Source: Myxococcota bacterium
GTDB taxonomy: Bacteria; Myxococcota_A; Polyangia; HGW-17
Length of the DNA stretch: 64,000 bases
Assembly (NCBI GenBank): GCA_018817795.1
Contig: JAHITJ010000250.1
Span: 1-64,000, forward strand
Reading direction: 5' to 3'
The notes below the pieces were generated by a model. The model worked only from the letters and a program-made list of their open reading frames with translations. It was not told where the DNA came from and did no database searches. Positions 62,379-64,000 of this stretch are shown piece by piece (the first letter of the stretch is position 1; every line of letters begins with the position of its first letter). The position numbers were made by a program, and so were the translations under genes.

Positions 62379-62628
62379 TTATTCTGGAAAGCTTCCGTTT
62401 GCCTGGCGTTCCCCACCGCCACACGACCCGGACGCGGGCGAGCGGACGCTCCCCCGGCAGTTCCGATCCCGCCCTCACACCCGAAAACAGAACAGGTGCA
62501 ACCGGGACCACGCGAACCAGATGATTTTATGTGTCATGGTAAAAGAATATCGCAACCGGGGGCAAACTCAAGTTCGAGATCAATTCACCGAGTCCACCCG
62601 TGGAAGAAAATAGACCCTTGCTGCGTCC

Positions 62629-62676
62629 AACCGGGCGTCAGCCCACCACTTGAGGCACCCGCAAAAGGGTGCAGGA
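62629..62676. repeat. 48-bp two-hairpin dispersed element, copy B
   Basis: aaccgggcgtcagcccaccacttgaggcacccgcaaaagggtgcagga; stems GGGC-GTCA-GCCC and GCACCC-GCAAAA-GGGTGC. Confidence 0.6.
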
Positions 62677-62683
62677 CCATGAA

Positions 62684-63946
62684 TTAATATTGTTCAGAGG
62701 AGACGCGGACGACCGCGGCGCCCAGCGCCTGCAGCTTCTTCTCGATCTGCTCGTAGCCGCGGTCGAGGTGGTAGACGCGCAGCACGTCGGTGTCGCCCTG
62801 GGCGATGAGTCCCGCCAGGATCAGGCTCGCCGAGGCCCGCAGGTCGGTGGCCATCACCGTGGCACCGGAGAGGTTGGCCGGTCCGCGGATGATGGCGGTG
62901 CGGCCGCGGATGGAGATGTCCGCACCCATGCGCATCAGTTCGGGGACGTGCATGAAGCGATTTTCGAAGATGCTCTCAGTGATGATGCTCTGGCCCGAGG
63001 CCGCCAGCGCCAGCACCATGAACTGGGCCTGCATGTCCGTGGGGAAGCCCGGGTGGGGCTGGGTGATGATGTCCAGCGGGTGCAACGTGGAGCCGCCGCG
63101 CACGCGCACGCTGTCGCCGGTGAGGTCGACCTGCACGCCGGCCAGCCGCAGCTTCTCGATGATCACCGCCAGGTGTTCCGGGCAGATGCCCTCTAGGACC
63201 ACGTCGCCGCCGGTGATCGCCGCAGCGATCATCAGCGTCCCGGTCTCGATGCGGTCGGGGATGACCACGTGCTCGGTCGGGTGCAGTTGGTCGACGCCCT
63301 CGATGGTGATGAACGGCGTGCCCGCTCCCTTGATCCGCGCGCCCATCTTGTTGAGCAACTGGGCCAGGTCGACGATCTCGGGCTCGCAGGCGGCGTTGTC
63401 CAGCGTGGTGACGCCGTCGGCCAGGGACGCGGCCATCAGCAGGTTCTCGGTGCCGCCCACGGTGGGCTGCGGGAAGTGGATGTGCGCGCCTTGAAGCCGC
63501 GGGCAGGTGACCTCGACGTAGCCGCCCTTGATCGCGACCTTGGCGCCCATGGCCTCGAGGCCCATCAGGTGCAGGTCGATGGGCCGGGCGCCGATGGCGC
63601 AGCCGCCGGGCAGGGAGACGACGGCATTCCCGAAGCGCGCCACCAGCGGTCCGAGGACCAGGATGGCCGCGCGCATGGTCTTCATCAGTTCATACGGAGC
63701 CACCGTGCTCACGATGTCGGTCGAGTCCACGACGACGTCGGGCCACTGCAGGTCCACGTCGGCGCCCATGATCGCCAGACACTTGGCCATGGTGCGCAGA
63801 TCCCCCAGACGGGGCACGTTGTGGTACACGTTGCGGCCCGGCGCCAGAAGCGAGGCCGCCAGAAGCGGCAGGGCGGCGTTCTTGGCGCCCGAGACGCGGA
63901 CGGTGCCGTTCAGGGTGCGTCCACCGGTGATGACGATCTTGTCCAT
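62684..63946 (-). CDS. murA: UDP-N-acetylglucosamine 1-carboxyvinyltransferase
   Basis: [63 protein letters not shown] (active-site Cys). Confidence 0.96.
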   Translation of the reverse strand: MDKIVITGGRTLNGTVRVSGAKNAALPLLAASLLAPGRNVYHNVPRLGDLRTMAKCLAIMGADVDLQWPDVVVDSTDIVSTVAPYELMKTMRAAILVLGPLVARFGNAVVSLPGGCAIGARPIDLHLMGLEAMGAKVAIKGGYVEVTCPRLQGAHIHFPQPTVGGTENLLMAASLADGVTTLDNAACEPEIVDLAQLLNKMGARIKGAGTPFITIEGVDQLHPTEHVVIPDRIETGTLMIAAAITGGDVVLEGICPEHLAVIIEKLRLAGVQVDLTGDSVRVRGGSTLHPLDIITQPHPGFPTDMQAQFMVLALAASGQSIITESIFENRFMHVPELMRMGADISIRGRTAIIRGPANLSGATVMATDLRASASLILAGLIAQGDTDVLRVYHLDRGYEQIEKKLQALGAAVVRVSSEQY

Positions 63947-63960
63947 GCGGCCTCCTCGGC

Positions 63961-64000
63961 TCAGATGGCCCGGGAACGGATCCGTTCGCCTTCCAGGAAG
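63961..64000 (-). CDS. 3' end of an upstream CDS (identity unknown), truncated by window edge
   Basis: Minus-strand frame ...[12 protein letters not shown] ends with TGA just upstream of murA; only 12 codons visible. Confidence 0.35.
   Translation of the reverse strand, partial: FLEGERIRSRAI

Overview
High-GC bacterial chromosomal window, densely coding. Gene content (IgGFc-binding-type lipoprotein, FG-GAP and FGE-type lipoproteins, Ser/Thr kinase, split Gld-like ABC locus) suggests a Myxococcota/deltaproteobacteria-like lineage; that is inference only. Recognisable genes: partial sigma-54 response regulator, alaS, metG, gyrA, murA, surE, apt, ftcD plus a separate cyclodeaminase, preT/preA, queG, mtaB, a TatB-like gene, AtpZ-like, BrkB/YihY, ECF sigma with anti-sigma, HD-GYP response regulator, GH13 amylase with a porin-like protein, comEA-like, TolC-like, and several tightly coupled operons of poorly characterised genes. 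No rRNA, convincing tRNA, CRISPR array, prophage or intact transposon was seen. The most interesting signals are: (1) a bipartite palindromic element apparently inserted in frame in an S23/four-helix-bundle gene, with a second copy about 400 bp away and a large nested inverted repeat nearby (19.5-20.4 kb); (2) a 48-bp two-hairpin element present twice, 46 kb apart, with two compensatory base-pair changes; (3) a YchF-family protein lacking the P-loop lysine and the DxxG motif; (4) a near-consensus sigma-54 promoter upstream of comEA; (5) a 9-bp 'SD' minisatellite at three unrelated loci; (6) a kinase/TPR/dual-CNB/barrel-like gene cluster. No complete new system is claimed.
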